A DNA stretch of 64,000 nucleotides from Daldinia sp. FL1419. Taxonomy: Eukaryota > Ascomycota > Sordariomycetes > Xylariales > Hypoxylaceae. Below the pieces are notes generated by a model that was not told where the DNA came from, ran no database searches, and saw only the letters and a list, made by a program, of their open reading frames with translations. The stretch spans positions 146,317 to 210,316 of the forward strand of contig MU623395.1 in assembly GCA_025201765.1 (NCBI GenBank). Reading direction: 5' to 3'. Position 1 is the stretch's first letter. Every line of letters starts with the position of its first letter. The position numbers and the translations under genes are program-made. Positions 1-12,123 of the stretch are shown piece after piece.

Positions 1-368
1 GCCTTTTCTGTCCGTAGAGGAGGAACGCTCATGGTAATCGGAGTAGGAAAACCGGTTATGAACAACATTCCTTTCATGCATTTATCTCTTGCTGAGGTTA
101 GTTCCGTTAACTTAGACATACACTATTTTGAGGATCAATAGCTAACGTGATACCGTTACCTCAGATCGAGCTTAGGTTTATCAACCGGTATAGGGACACA
201 TGGCCTGCGGCCATACAATGTATGAGCGGTGGTGTACTTGACCTAAACAAACTGGTCACACATAAGTTCCCCCTTGAGAAGGCTCTCGACGCGTTTGAAT
301 TAAACGCCACCCCGGGTAATGGCAGCATTAAGATCCACATTGTTGATGATGTTGAAGCGTCGCTATAA
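1..368 (+). CDS. Sorbitol/xylitol-type alcohol dehydrogenase, C-terminal part
   Basis: Only the 3' end lies in the window: exon 1-96, intron 97-164 (GTTAGT...CAG), exon 165-368, giving the last 99 residues. The pieces read as the end of the Rossmann domain (RRGGTLMVIGVGKP) followed by the motif FINRYRDTWPAA and THKFPLEKALDAFE, which is how NAD-dependent polyol dehydrogenases of the zinc MDR family (sorbitol or xylitol dehydrogenase) end. Such enzymes oxidise sugar alcohols to ketoses in the cytosol. The zinc ligands lie upstream of the window, so the substrate cannot be judged. The family assignment rests on the conserved tail; specificity is inference. Confidence 0.75.
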
Positions 369-594
369 GCGAGACGGCAAGTCGCATATGACATTTCTTG
401 TATATATGTTTGATGTAGTTATTATTATTTTTTTTTTAAAAAAAAGACTTGTGACAGGAGTAGTATATACCGAATTCACCGTTGTCAACGATGGCTTGCG
501 ACTCATGTCCGGGCGTTAGGTATGGCCCAGGTGCTGAGGGGCGTAGTACGTATGTACAACTCACTTAATTCCCTACCTGACGCCTATCTAAGGT

Positions 595-1212
595 ATGCGG
601 TATGCAGAAGAAGAGACTGGCGAGTGCGCTGCTAAATTCCGAGCCGAAGCGCGACTCCTCGACGCTCGACTGGCAGATATTCGAAAGATGTTGCATGATC
701 AGCCATATCTCCGTACCGAAACCAAGTAATATCTGGGACAGCCATTCTCGTATCCGCCGTGCGAGTGTTCGTGTAATGTTTGGGTCACGTTAAACGACTC
801 CGGGAAATTTGGTCACATGCCGCTTTCCGGTGTTAGACTTCGGGATATTCGTTATCGCCAATATGTGACATATCGTCCAACGTTGGACAACTTTTATTCA
901 AAACAAGGTAATGCAGCCTTACTACCTCTCTTCTTTTTCGTGTGTAAGCCAATTCCGAGCGGTGGGTCGGGGCGGCAAGACTGCGTGGCGGCGTTTAAGA
1001 GCGACCGCTCTCCGAAGGCTATCAGCTGCTTCGGAGAAGCCTGTCACGACGATAAAAATGTAGGCGTCTATGCCCGAGCATGGCGACTAGATATCAAGCT
1101 CGACCTCGGGGATAATGGTTACTCCAAGGGAAAGACATGTTGTCAAACCATGAGCCTGCGAGAGCTAGATAATTATCTTTTTTCGATACTCGCCATCGAG
1201 CCTGACTTATAA
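595..1212 (+). pseudogene. Uncertain ORF remnant with one in-frame stop
   Basis: One reading frame runs from ATG 595 to a stop at 1210-1212, broken only by TAA at 727-729. The first part looks helical and charged (EEETGECAAKFRAEARLLDA); the later part is Cys-containing with no recognisable domain. GT at 726-727 could be a splice donor but no acceptor follows at a plausible distance that restores the frame. It may be a decayed gene, a gene with an exon structure I could not solve, or chance. No family recognised. Confidence 0.25.
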
Positions 1213-2883
1213 CGTGATGATCTCACCACCTGAATAGAGTAGAGTTGATCTGAATAACATACTATTGACACACAAAGTTTGATGTAGGTGGTGGGGAGCT
1301 TGGTTAGTATTACTTTGATGAATTCAATATGAAGTAAGTTGTCGGGTTGGATGCGGCTGATTGTCAGGGGGGTTAAGTCAAGGGGTCAAGGGGTCGAAGG
1401 GACGGTGGCTTGAACGTGGCGGCACTGAAGACTCTTTTACCGTGTAATTACATAGGAATATATGGAACAAGGAGCTACGCATCTAATCGTATGTATAAGA
1501 TGTTCATGGGTATACCTTACATGCCTACCTACCTATCTTATTAAACTGTACCTGCATAAAGAAATAAGGAAAAAATTATCTAGTAGACGGGAGGATGGAG
1601 CCGACGATAATCCTATTGGATTGCCTGCATTCTAATGCATCGAATCCATCCAATAAATCCAATATAGCCTAATGAACAACAAACATCAGCTACAGAATTT
1701 CAGCACGTCCCATATATCATAACCAAAAACCCTTGCGTTAAGTACTTAATCAGTACAGCCCCAATCTCAAAGAGGCAAGTCCGTCGAAAAGTCGTTCCCA
1801 CTGAAGAGATCACCGTAGAGGATCAACGTACCGCAAACTTGAAACATTGGCTCGTGTATTTTGACCTCACCTTTCTTTACCGTTCTGCTGACCACCGCCA
1901 TGTTGCCTACCTACCTAGGTAGACCTACCATTAAACTTTGACTTTTCTCAACCTCCCCTCCGCCTATCTCGCCTATCTTCCCCCCAATTTTTGATCTATG
2001 CCACTCATTTTACTCCCGTTGCCACACTAAGGAGGTCTCTAGTGGGGTTTGGTCCCCTAAAAAGGGGAAATTATAGCCATGTTCACCTCCAAGTGCCGAT
2101 ACGGGCATGAGAAGCTCTTGATTTTCTGATCGGGCGCTTGGCGTCTCTTCCGACTGTTACCTCATAAACCCCATTCATAGTACTAGTAGCGGTCGGCCTC
2201 GCCGTTTGGTATCGCGATCTGTGATGCCGACATCCCCGTCTCACGCGAGGGCGCAACTTCAAAACATGAGACATTCGAAAGGTGCCGCTAGACGTAGGGG
2301 CTGATAGATCAGACCGTCCGTGAGTTTGCGGCATGCATGAGGTAGACGACGATGCCCCACGGCTGGGGCCGCCGTACCATCTAGCCTGATCCTCAGTCTG
2401 AATCTCTGCCTCTCTGAATCCTGTCGAGAACGTATTGCGAGTAATGGGTGCCAAAAGAATTTTATTGTGATGAGTTTGAATTGGTTCTCAGTTGCGTGAC
2501 TGTTATCTGAACTTAGCTGTTACTTGTCGCGCGGATAGCCTCAATTTTAGGTCTTCTTGAGCTCCCTAATTGGCTAGCTCGTCGATCTCCTCCCACACAT
2601 ATCGACCATGCCCATGTGGTGACCCCTGACTTGAGTTACACGCCATCCAACTAAAGAGCTATAGCCATGCATGGGTCAAAAGGACGTACAGTAGTAATAA
2701 GGATGGGGGTCATTCCTTCGCTGCCCATGTTTGCGAGATTGACTACGGGTCCGCCCCTTACCGCGTGGGTTCACATGCCCTGACATACGAAGTTGTATAA
2801 AACATCCTGAGGCCTTCTAGATGTTGTATCGTTAAGTTTACCGGCCTACCTTTGTTACGAACTCTCAAGTTCGCCCCTTCAAG
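1213..2883. other. Intergenic stretch, no gene supported
   Basis: This stretch holds short direct repeats (AGGGGTCAAGGGGTC near 1380) and CCTACCTACCTAGGTAGACC at about 1908-1927, one of several such motifs in the window. A 123-codon minus-strand frame (2083-2454) is arginine- and serine-rich without recognisable motifs; I do not accept it as a gene. The last ~150 bp should hold the promoter of the multicopper oxidase gene. Confidence 0.5.
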
Positions 2884-4975
2884 ATGCGGTGGCATTTGAG
2901 CTTATTGTTTTCCACGTTACTACAAGTAGGATTACTTCAAACAGGCGTCGTCGCTTCGACAGCCTCTGTTCACGATTCATCATGGCAGCCCGAATATGTA
3001 CTTCACGTAACGTTCGAAACCATCACCATGAACTGCGAGCAGCGCGAGTCGGTGGTATTCAATGGCACGACACCCGGCCCTGCGTTATACTTGAAGGAAG
3101 GAAAGACGACTTGGGTCAGGGTGTACAATGACATGTCCGATCTCAACTTCACGGTGGTACGTGGGAGCGATCGACCAAGATGCCGATGGACTTGACTGAC
3201 TTGGGGACCTCTAGCATTGGCATGGACTTACCATGCGAACAGCACCATTTTCCGACGGAACACCTATAGTATCCCAGTGGCCCATAGCACCCGGTAGGTT
3301 CTTCGACTATGAGATACATCCTGAAGTAGGGGACGCTGGCACCTACTTCTACCATTCCCATATGGGGTTTCAAGCTGTTACTGCACATGGGCTACTGATA
3401 GTGGAAGACCAAGATGAGCCTCCTTACAAATACGCCGGAGATATACCCGTCGTATTTGCGGACTGGTATATGAAGTCGGACGAAGAAATAGAAACAGGTC
3501 TCACATCTATACCCTTCAAGTGGTCCGGCGAACCTGACGCCCTGGTCTTCAATGACCGCACGGGCAATAAATCATTCGCGGACGCACCGGATGATTCTTG
3601 CAAGCCGTATATCATCGACGTGGAACCCTCGACGACATACCGAGTCCGGTTTGTTGGTGGGACTGCTATCTCATTTGTACATTTCGGTATCGAAGGCCAT
3701 CCTAATCTCACCGTGATCGCCGCCGACGGGCTTTACTCAAAGCCCGCCGTCACAGATCATATGCAGATTGGGAGTGGGCAACGATTCGATGTTTTACTCA
3801 CCACGAAGAGTGAAGAGGAGATCGAAGCGGATGGGAAGAATGGTCAATACTGGTTTCGATTCGAGAGCCGCGGCCGTCCAGAAGATATGGGAGGATATGC
3901 ACTATTACAGTACAGCACCAGTGGCTCTAAAGAGAATACAAGGAGAAATGCGGTGCGCGGCCATCGGTCATCCAATCCGCGAGATGGGAAATTCAGTGCA
4001 TTACCACAATTTCCCGATAAGCCACCTGTTGTTCTACCACCCGACGGCAAATCAATTACCCAATGGCTTGAGTACAATCTCGAACCGTTGAATACTACCA
4101 GCCGATTCCCTAAGCTCGAAGAAGTAACTCGTACCTTGTATATCACGGTAAACCAGGACGTTATCAACGGCACATACGAGGGGGGTACGGTAAATGGTGC
4201 ATTGGTGTGGGAGTAAGTACCAGCACAGTTTATTTGACGGCCGGCATGACGATGGGTTACTGACGGACAATATAGGCAAAACAAGCTACCGTGGACGGAA
4301 GTAGAGGCTCAGAAATTGCATTATATTCCATACCTGATCCGAGCATACATCCAAGGAAAGACGCCGGACTACAAAGCAGCATTGGCTAACCACGGATGGG
4401 ATCCTAAAACGAGAGCATTCCCAGCTTTAGTCGGCGAGGTTTTGGATATCGTATGGCAGAGCAACTCGGGCCCCACTGGTGGATTCGAGTATCACCCTAT
4501 GCACGCGCACGGAGAACATTACTGGGACCTTGGGTCAGGCAATGGCACATACGACGCCGTGGCTAACGAGAAGCACTTCAAGAATCATACACCTATGAAG
4601 CGCGACACGACCATGTTACACCGATACGAATCCAAAGGCCCCGATAACACGACGTCTGGTTGGCGGGCGTGGAGAATTCGAGTTACAGAGGATAACGTGG
4701 GCGCCTGGATGATGCATTGCCACATTTTGCAACACATGATCATGGGTAAGCCGAGTCGACTAACACCTCCCTAATACGCGCGGCACTATTGCTTTTCATC
4801 ATGCTAACATTTTCGTGTCATTTCAGGCATGCAGACGGTCTGGGTTTTTGGCGATGCAGTGTCGATCCTTCGGGAGATCCCTCCACCGTACATAAGCGGC
4901 TACCTGGAATACGGCGGTAATGCGTACGGCAACGAAACCGTCGACCCTCTCGTTCTCGAGTATTACACGGAATAG
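2884..4975 (+). CDS. Secreted multicopper oxidase, ascorbate-oxidase-like clade
   Basis: Four exons: 2884-3156, 3215-4212, 4276-4745, 4827-4975; introns of 58, 63 and 81 bp; 629 residues. A signal peptide covers about residues 1-24. Copper ligands are visible in order: HWHGL at 92-96, HSHMG from 138, HPMHAHG at 497-503 and HCHILQHMIMGM at 571-582, the last giving the type-1 Cys572 and axial Met582. Three cupredoxin domains therefore seem complete. The position after HPMHAHG is Glu rather than the His common in basidiomycete laccases, matching the ascomycete clade usually annotated as L-ascorbate oxidase-like. Such enzymes couple one-electron oxidation of phenols or similar donors to reduction of O2 to water outside the cell. 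Substrate is unknown. The MCO call is firm; the clade is from memory of family motifs. Confidence 0.92.
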
Positions 4976-7735
4976 ATGAAATAGATGACTAGTGAACTAG
5001 TAACCATTTTGAATAGTAACCATTTGAATAAACATTATCATGATTAGCGATCAAAAAGGGGGAAAGGGGGGTGGGAGCTAGAAAGGCATTTACGGGTCTT
5101 ACACGGGCGAATCTTTTTTAATTTTTATTCTTCTTTCTATTTAATCACTGCATGTATTATATTAGTCCTACCTTACATATATATGTATATGTATTGATAT
5201 CCACTATACCCACTTCTGTTCTCCCCAGTACCCTGGATCTCGTGTTGCAGATTGACCTATAAACGGCATCATTTCTGAATCTGTGCCACCGGGTCGCAGC
5301 TGGGCTGACTTCAGCTACTCAGGTACCCGAACAGCCGCCGGGGTGACCTGAATCCAGGCGCGTCCGAAATCTCGGCCGGTTCCGAGCTTAGGTAACTGGT
5401 GGATTAAATGCGAACTGCGGAAGTCACATTCCTTTTTCTTTTTTCTTTCTTTTTTTCTCGAAGTATTTTGTTATCAAGCCGGAAGTTTCTATTGGTCCCA
5501 ACACGTATTGACCATAATTATTCACTTTTGGCATTGGTTATAATGAAATGTATCTTAAAAGTATTCCGTTCATTTCGTCGCTTCCATCTTAATTAAAGTA
5601 CCTATTGTTTTAGGGAGAAGGTACTTGTCTAGTAGGATGTAGGTAGGTAAGTACCTTTTAGAAAGGAACTGCAAGTACCTAAGTTAGATGCTGTACTAAA
5701 ATGTACCTAATGTACACGTACACGTACCAGGTAGTTGCTTGAACTATTTGAAAATCAACTTGAGTTTCTCTCTTGAAGCTGCCTCTTCAGAGGAAGGTTA
5801 AAACCATATTAAGAGGGAAGCATTAAATCTTTTATTCAGAGAGTCCAATTCGAAATTTTCCCATTCCACCTAACTATAATAATTTCTATTTACTAAACAC
5901 TTCCTACCTTCTAAAGTATTTGAACCTTTACAGAGGCATCAGTTCTCACAAGTCGTCAGGTCAATATTATAACTCGATATCTATAATATTTAACAATGTA
6001 TTATTGTTAAACGATTCGTCCATAACTTCCATTTTCAAACAACTATATTTTCCAATTCCTAACAACTATTGTAAACAGTGTCTAAAAAAGAGGCTACTAT
6101 TACGACTACGCGTTTACCCCATAACCACAGCTCCTACCGTAATTAAGATAACTCTGTAGAGACCCTTACTACGACTCTCAGACGTATTACCATGTACAAT
6201 CACACTGCACATAATGCGTCTTATCAATACCAGCCGGGAAGGAATCCCTCGAGTTTCAGTGCAATTCTATGACTTAAATCTGTGAAGTACCTATCGTTAT
6301 TCTGGGGTTTTGTCGTTCTTTTAACCGGAATTTCGATTACGGCGGTCAGAACGAACGACAGTAGGAGCGAAGATCACCGTGAGTTTAGTTCGGGGCCAGA
6401 ATCCTAGTTTATATGCCCCTTGGGTTAACTATAACCTCGCAGGGATTGATCAGAAACTTCGTACAAAGTGTGGGAGGGTTGTTTGTGGTTTTGAACCGCA
6501 GCTTGGCAGATGGTTGAGATAGCTCCATAGGTAGCCATTAGTAGATAGTGTTCCTCGCGGAGCAACGATGTTGTTTCCTCACTTCTTGGTCCGCCTCGTG
6601 ACACGATCACAATTGGAAGCTGAAGTTTCTTATTAAGCTAGAACGATGATAAAGTTAGCTGTTCAAGAAAACTTTCCAATATGGCCCCTTTAATTGCCCT
6701 ATGTTTGATGCATGGCGACTACCAAAGTAGGAAGGTGAGAAGCCTTATAAGGGTACCAAAAGTCGGTATCGAGAAACTCTAGGGTAATGATCCGCACTGG
6801 ATTCTCGAGGCTACAATAGCCCTTCGTCCTATATCTCTGATTTGGCATGTAGGATGGCCGTGAGTGCAGAATGGTGACCATATAAAACGTGGTAACTAGG
6901 TATGCAATTGTGACATGTTGAAGCCAATTAGGATTATAAAATTTACCTACTAAACTATCAATCAACTAAATCGGAGATTAGATGGACGGTTTGGGAAAAG
7001 ATAGTCTATAAATCAAACTTCATCGTACGTTAGAGATCACATTAGACTGAAGCAAAGGTATCCGAATAGCCGTGATATCAAACGACAGATGAGACAAAGT
7101 TAACGATGGCCTTCGTGTAGACTTTGGGGTTGCCCACGTCAAAGGTGGCGTTACTAATGAACCATATACTAGGTTAGTAACCTAAGGCTAATTAACCTTG
7201 AACTATATTTATAGAATATGTCTGCTCAATTGTACCTCGAACCATGAGACATGGCGAGTAGTCATGACGGTTGGATAGAATCTTGCAAGATAGGAAAGTG
7301 GATAAATACTATGCACCTAGGTTAGAGATATTGACATTAGAAAGTAGGAATCTAACGGGAAGTGAATATGGAGAATAGTTGTAAACTATCGGATTGTATT
7401 TAGGATTAATGAAAGTTGATTTTATGTTGTGGAATTGAAGCCGTGGTGTGTAACTTGTTGAGCGTATTGATTTTACTGTTGGAATGTTTGATTCGCGTGA
7501 AACGTGTAAACTTGTGTACTAATTTTGATTAAATACCCCTTATGTATCTCTTTTATCCCGTTATATTCGCGAGGATCGTACCTTTTTGCTATGCTCCATG
7601 ATAGAGTGAAAGGTTGCCCTGCAAATCATCCATACATCCTGCCCGTATCCGTGAGCTCGATCTCCAATTCTGTTAAAGACAGAATCCAGGCCGTCCACTC
7701 CTACCAAAACTCCCCGAGAGAATACCCATTCCTGC
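4976..7735. other. Long intergenic stretch with decayed repeats
   Basis: About 2.7 kb with no convincing coding frame. It is AT-rich and contains pyrimidine runs (5115-5150, 5430-5460), GTAGGTAGGTAAGTACC at about 5638, and a diverged LTR fragment ending at 6603 (listed separately). Several 60-90 codon frames occur here but show no motifs and no splice-consistent extension. Confidence 0.5.
6530..6603 (-). repeat. Diverged fragment of the 134-bp LTR family
   Basis: The sequence TTCCTCGCGGAGCAACGATG and the following TTCTTGGTCCGCCTCGTGACA match the 3' half (plus-strand view) of the element at 58430-58564 and the reverse complement of 51656-51789. The other half of the LTR is not recognisable upstream, so this copy is truncated or heavily mutated. 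Confidence 0.7.
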
Positions 7736-8269
7736 CTAGGGGTATGCCTCCTTCACAGCATCCTCCACATCTTTACCGAAATCAAAGGGTTGGCCTCCGA
7801 CCATCAGTCGCGCCTTGAGGTCGGTACGATTCTCGAGGATGATCTTCTTAGCCATAAATCCCCTGGTTGTAATATCACCCATCTTCTGGGTGACTAGGCC
7901 CTTGGGTAGCTTGGGGAACTCTATGGCGTTTCCATCTTTATCCTTTAGCGTGGACGTTTGCTCGTCCCATTCCCACTCCCATTGGTAATTGGGATCATTC
8001 CAGGCCCAAGGATTAGCAATGGCCTTGCACTTTCGGGTGGCACCCTCTGGCAGGAAAGGGACGACGTATTCGACGTAGGTATTCTGAACGAAGTCGGCAA
8101 CGAAGTAGAGAGCAGACGGAGTCTCGTCGAGATTGGGCTTTATGAAGGTTGGCGTGGGATCTTGAAGGTACTTGTATCGAGAATCGAGAAAAAGACCCCG
8201 TAATAAGGCGGCGTGGTTGGCGGCAAGCTTGAAAGCTTCAGCCGGAGTCGGGTGCTTGATCTTGGCCAT
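7736..8269 (-). CDS. Small unknown protein, 177 aa
   Basis: Single exon, ATG at 8269, stop ending at 7736. No signal peptide or membrane segment. The middle is rich in Trp and acidic residues (PWAWNDPNYQWEWEWDEQ), with ordinary globular composition elsewhere (AEAFKLAANHAALLRGLFLD near the start, TRGFMAKKIILENRTDLKAR later). Codon use and uninterrupted length argue for a real gene. I recognise no family. It lies alone between long intergenic stretches, divergent from the flavoenzyme gene at 9178. Function unknown. Confidence 0.65.
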   Translation of the reverse strand: MAKIKHPTPAEAFKLAANHAALLRGLFLDSRYKYLQDPTPTFIKPNLDETPSALYFVADFVQNTYVEYVVPFLPEGATRKCKAIANPWAWNDPNYQWEWEWDEQTSTLKDKDGNAIEFPKLPKGLVTQKMGDITTRGFMAKKIILENRTDLKARLMVGGQPFDFGKDVEDAVKEAYP

Positions 8270-9177
8270 ATTGATAATGTAATGGTCAAAAGTAAATAAC
8301 TAAAGGTGTAATAAGTGCAATAAATAGCTCGACTAAATAATAATAATAAAAATAATAATAAGATGAAAAGAGACAGAAAGGGCTCTGGAAGCTCTTTCGG
8401 TGAATAAAAGTGTGGAGTCATGGGCATGTGGGGTAACCTGCAGCTTGAGGAGAAGAAGTGGGAGGTACCTACGCAAAGCTGACGTAGGTACAATACCTAC
8501 CTGGGTTAGGTGGTTTGTGATAGGTAGTAGGTATAGGTATAGGTACTGCTGCTGTTTCTTAAGAGGTACAACACCTAATACAGCCCCTTTTCATACCTAG
8601 GTAGGTTGTTATTGTGATACGAAAATAAAATTAATCACTTCGATAATGCCATTAGAATTTCATGTTTCGGGTTCCTACCTCCGGCTTCTATGGGATTGCG
8701 TTTGCATCAGGTAATTCACAGAAGGGCGTTTGTTAGATTCCGCGTATGTGGTTTTGGTGGATTCGGGATTCGTATCTTGATATTCTACGCTCCTCTTATA
8801 AGAGGTACCTACCTACCTACCTACCTTAGGTATGCATCCCGGGCAATCATAAGTAGGCCTAGTTAATGGTCACGTTCAAGAAGATTGGAGAAATATGCCT
8901 CGGAAAAACACTTCCATCTGATAAAATCGGTCGAGACCTTCCGCCGTCCCGGAGACATGCGAGATTCATGGAGTTGCAATGCTCCTTTAACGCAGGCGAT
9001 CGGCACAATGCAGGGTCAATACTCGGCAGATGAGTTGACGAGGTTAGCTACCTGCGGGGTAGACGATACCCCTTGGCTGCTCAATATAGGAATGCAGGAT
9101 ATAAGATGATCTAAAGACGAGATACCATATTGATTCTTTATTGCTCGGTCCATTTTATCGTTGGATCTCTCTACCTC
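8270..9177. other. Divergent intergenic region with CCTACC repeats
   Basis: This lies between the divergent genes at 8269 and 9178 and so should hold both promoters. It contains an (ATA/AAT) run at 8335-8362, GGTAGTAGGTATAGGTATAGG at about 8523-8543, CCTAGGTAGG at about 8597-8606 and a run of ACCTACCTACCTACC at 8807-8823. A 74-codon plus-strand frame at 8885-9109 has no recognisable features. Confidence 0.5.
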
Positions 9178-11343
9178 ATGTCTTTTTTAGATGAGGCTCA
9201 GTCCGACGTGCCGCTTCTTTCCGAGAAGCACTCCGGCATCCCGGAATTCTTGCTGGAGAAAGCTCGCGAGGCCAAAGCCGGCATCTTCGAAACAAGGACC
9301 AAACCCAGGAATACGAGGGAGAGGAAGCATGTTATTCCTCCTGGAGTTGAAGATCAAGTATTTGTTACTGCGCTCGGCGAACTTGGTAAGCAGCTAGGCG
9401 AAGACAACGTCGAGCGGAACGACAAGCCATTGAGAGATGGATGGTAAGTGCCTATGTAGCCTAGCATCACTGTATAACTTGATATAAGGAGCGCGTGTTC
9501 TAACCTTCGTGGGACAGGTACATGGAACGTAGGTGAATTCTCGGTTGATAGAGGCTATTGTTCCTAACGTATATCGTATACAGACCCAAATACCCACGAC
9601 CTGATGGCAATCCTCGACGAAGAGGAACTGGTCCCGTCGGCGATGGTCTATCCCGGTAGCACTGAAGAGGTCCAGAAAGTTGTCCTATGGGCGAACAAGT
9701 ATCGCATCCCTATTTTCCCCATCTCGATGGGTCGAAATTGTAAGTACGAGTAAAGGTAGACTAAAATCGAAATTCAGCGGCTAACGGCGTCAGTGGGATA
9801 CGGTGGTGCGGCGCCTCGAGTGCGCGGATCCGTCCTTGTTGATCTCGGGAGGCGCATGAATAAGATCCTCGACATCAGCCCAGAAGATTATACATGTCTG
9901 CTTGAGCCGGGCGTTTCTTTCTACGCCTTACATGACGCTATCAAAACTAAGGGATATGATCATCTCTGGATTGATGTTCCCGATGTCGGTGGTGGTTCCG
10001 TCATAGGGAACACTGTGGACCGCGGCGTCGGATATACGCCCTATGGGGATCATTGGGCTTGTCATTCAGGGTTAGAGGTCGTACTCCCGACAGGAGAGGT
10101 AATCCGAACGGGTATGGGCGCTCTTCCGGGCAACAATACCTGGCAAACATTTCCTTATGGGTTTGGCCCGTACTCCGAGTTAGTCCCCCCCCGTTAATAC
10201 TCCGTTTCGCCGCCATTGGTTGACAAACAGGAACATAGTGGAATCTTCTCGCAGTCCAACTTTGGTATTGTGACCAAGATGGGCATGACGCTGATGCCGA
10301 ACCCGGGCGGACATGAAGGCTTCGTAAGGCTCCAACCATAATGGCCAGCTTCCGGGTTCAAAATGCTAATATCGTATTTGGCAGATATACACTTTTCAAA
10401 AGGAAGAAGATCTTAACCAGCTAGTGAGTTTCTTACGCCAAAATGGCGTTATGCAGAATGCTAAAAGGAGCATCTTTAGATCGAGATTATCCGGCCACTT
10501 AGGATAAGCAACATCCTGGAAAATGTTGCGCAACTGCGCCATGTCACGCAGACCATCGCAGTACGCGGTAGACCACGGACCGACTTTTACCAAGGTGAGG
10601 GTACCATTCCGGACAATGTAGTCCACGGGGTTGCGGCCACTCTCCCCATCGGAGATCACACCTGGGTCTACTACGGCATGTCGTACGGTCCCCCACATAT
10701 CCGCCAATACAAGCTCTCCATTATCGACGCCGAGTTTAAGAAAGTCCCGGGTGCTCGTCGGATCGACCCGTCAACACTACCGCCGGATGAATATTTCTGG
10801 GCTAGAGATCGCATCGCTTCAGGTACTCCTGAGCTCCAAGAACTACGCTGGGTTAACTGGATGCCCAACGGTGCTCATATCGCATTCTCGCCTGTCAGTC
10901 CTATCCGTGGTACAGATGCGACTAGGTTATTCGAATTAGCTAAGCGCAGACATGAGGAATTTGGAGTCGACCTGTTTCCAGCGTTCTGTGTCGGGCTGCG
11001 CGAAATGCATCTCATTGTCGAGCTTGTATACGATCGCGCGGATCCGAAACGCCGCAAAGACGTGCTCGACTGTCTGCGACACATGGTTGACGACGCGGCT
11101 GCTTATGGCTACGGAGAATACCGAACGCATCTAGTCCTAATGGATCAAGTGGCTGGAACATATAACTGGAATGATGGTGCGTTAATGAAGTTTCACGAGA
11201 AGCTAAAGGATGCGCTAGATCCTAATGGTATCATGGCTCCTGGGCGCTGTGGTATCTGGCCGAAGCAATATAGGAATCGAGGGTGGGAGATGGCTAAAGC
11301 TAGCGGCGAGAATTCCCAAGGAGATGGAGTTTCTCCCTCTTGA
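9178..11343 (+). CDS. Vanillyl-alcohol-oxidase-type FAD flavoenzyme
   Basis: Seven exons: 9178-9443, 9518-9528, 9584-9739, 9794-10178, 10239-10323, 10385-10423, 10480-11343; 601 residues. The PCMH FAD-binding domain (about 110-330) carries GRNLGYGGAAPRVRGS and DVPDVGGGSVIGN; the C-terminal cap holds NGAHIAFSP and GEYRTHL. Aligned from memory to Penicillium VAO, Tyr147, Asp208, Tyr528 and Arg529 match the catalytic residues and His447 the covalent FAD-linking histidine. These enzymes oxidise 4-alkylphenols such as vanillyl alcohol with O2, giving H2O2, in cytosol or peroxisome. The second exon is only 11 nt, and without it the conserved WYMEHPNTHD is lost. ATG 9178 was chosen over 9130 because the upstream extension is hydrophobic and not family-like. 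A residue matching VAO His61 appears to be Met100. Substrate unknown. Confidence 0.9.
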
Positions 11344-12123
11344 TAGGGGTTCATGCCGAGCGAGTCCAGTCTAATATTATTACATTATAGTTCCAATCAA
11401 ACAGCATGTAAGGAGATCATCAATTAATTGCTGCTTACCCCTCACTAGGTAACCATGGGCTATCTCTAAGGTCATAAGTCGAGCTGAATACTGCCGAAGA
11501 GATTCCCACAAATGAAATCTCACGCACGCGATCATTGGATTCTGTCATATCGGCATACCAGCATATCCCGAAAGTTCATACTGGTGACTTATAAGCTAAC
11601 GCCGATTGCCACGCGATACTATGAATCGAAGAAGTCATAGCCAGTCGGATGGGTCCGATAAATCGATATATCAATTCCGACAACTCAGAACGGCTAGTCT
11701 GGTGAACCTATAGCCTTTACAGCTTTAAGAGCCTGACTCTGATGATCCCTCCACCGTAGATAAAAAAGCAAATAATAGTATCTGAAACGAGGGCGCGCTC
11801 ATTGGTTTCTGCCCCGAAAAGGATGATGTTGTCGGTGTTACACGACATGTATTATGAGGTAGATGCCCTTCTAATTGGGACCGGCCCAATATAAACGACT
11901 ATCGTCATGCACGACATGTGTAAGGGCGGTTAGGGCTTGACTTTTTTAAAAATGTGTTCCTCCTCTAGCACTCGTAGCCTTAAGTAAAGCATTGTCAGTT
12001 AATTTGTAGGATACAAGTACGCGTGTCGGAAGGTCTTGTTACCTACATTAAATCGACCACCTAAACACTTCCGCTGACCCATGCAATGTTCCTTCGTGGT
12101 AACTTAAGGATAGAGACTTTAAC
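11344..12123. other. Intergenic stretch, no gene seen
   Basis: About 780 bp between the flavoenzyme and P450 genes, both on the plus strand. It must contain the 3' UTR of the first and the promoter of the second. I see no ORF, tRNA or clear repeat here. Confidence 0.5.

Noticed and set aside
2083..2454. Minus-strand 123-aa gene
   Set aside because: Arg/Ser/Thr-rich composition without motifs, no splice-consistent extension, no family resemblance.
3844..4284. Minus-strand 146-codon frame inside the multicopper oxidase
   Set aside because: Shadow of the coding strand; the plus-strand exons carry all copper-ligand motifs.
10396..10707. Minus-strand frame across the VAO-like gene
   Set aside because: Covers the intron 10424-10479 and the conserved plus-strand exons; no homology-like features.
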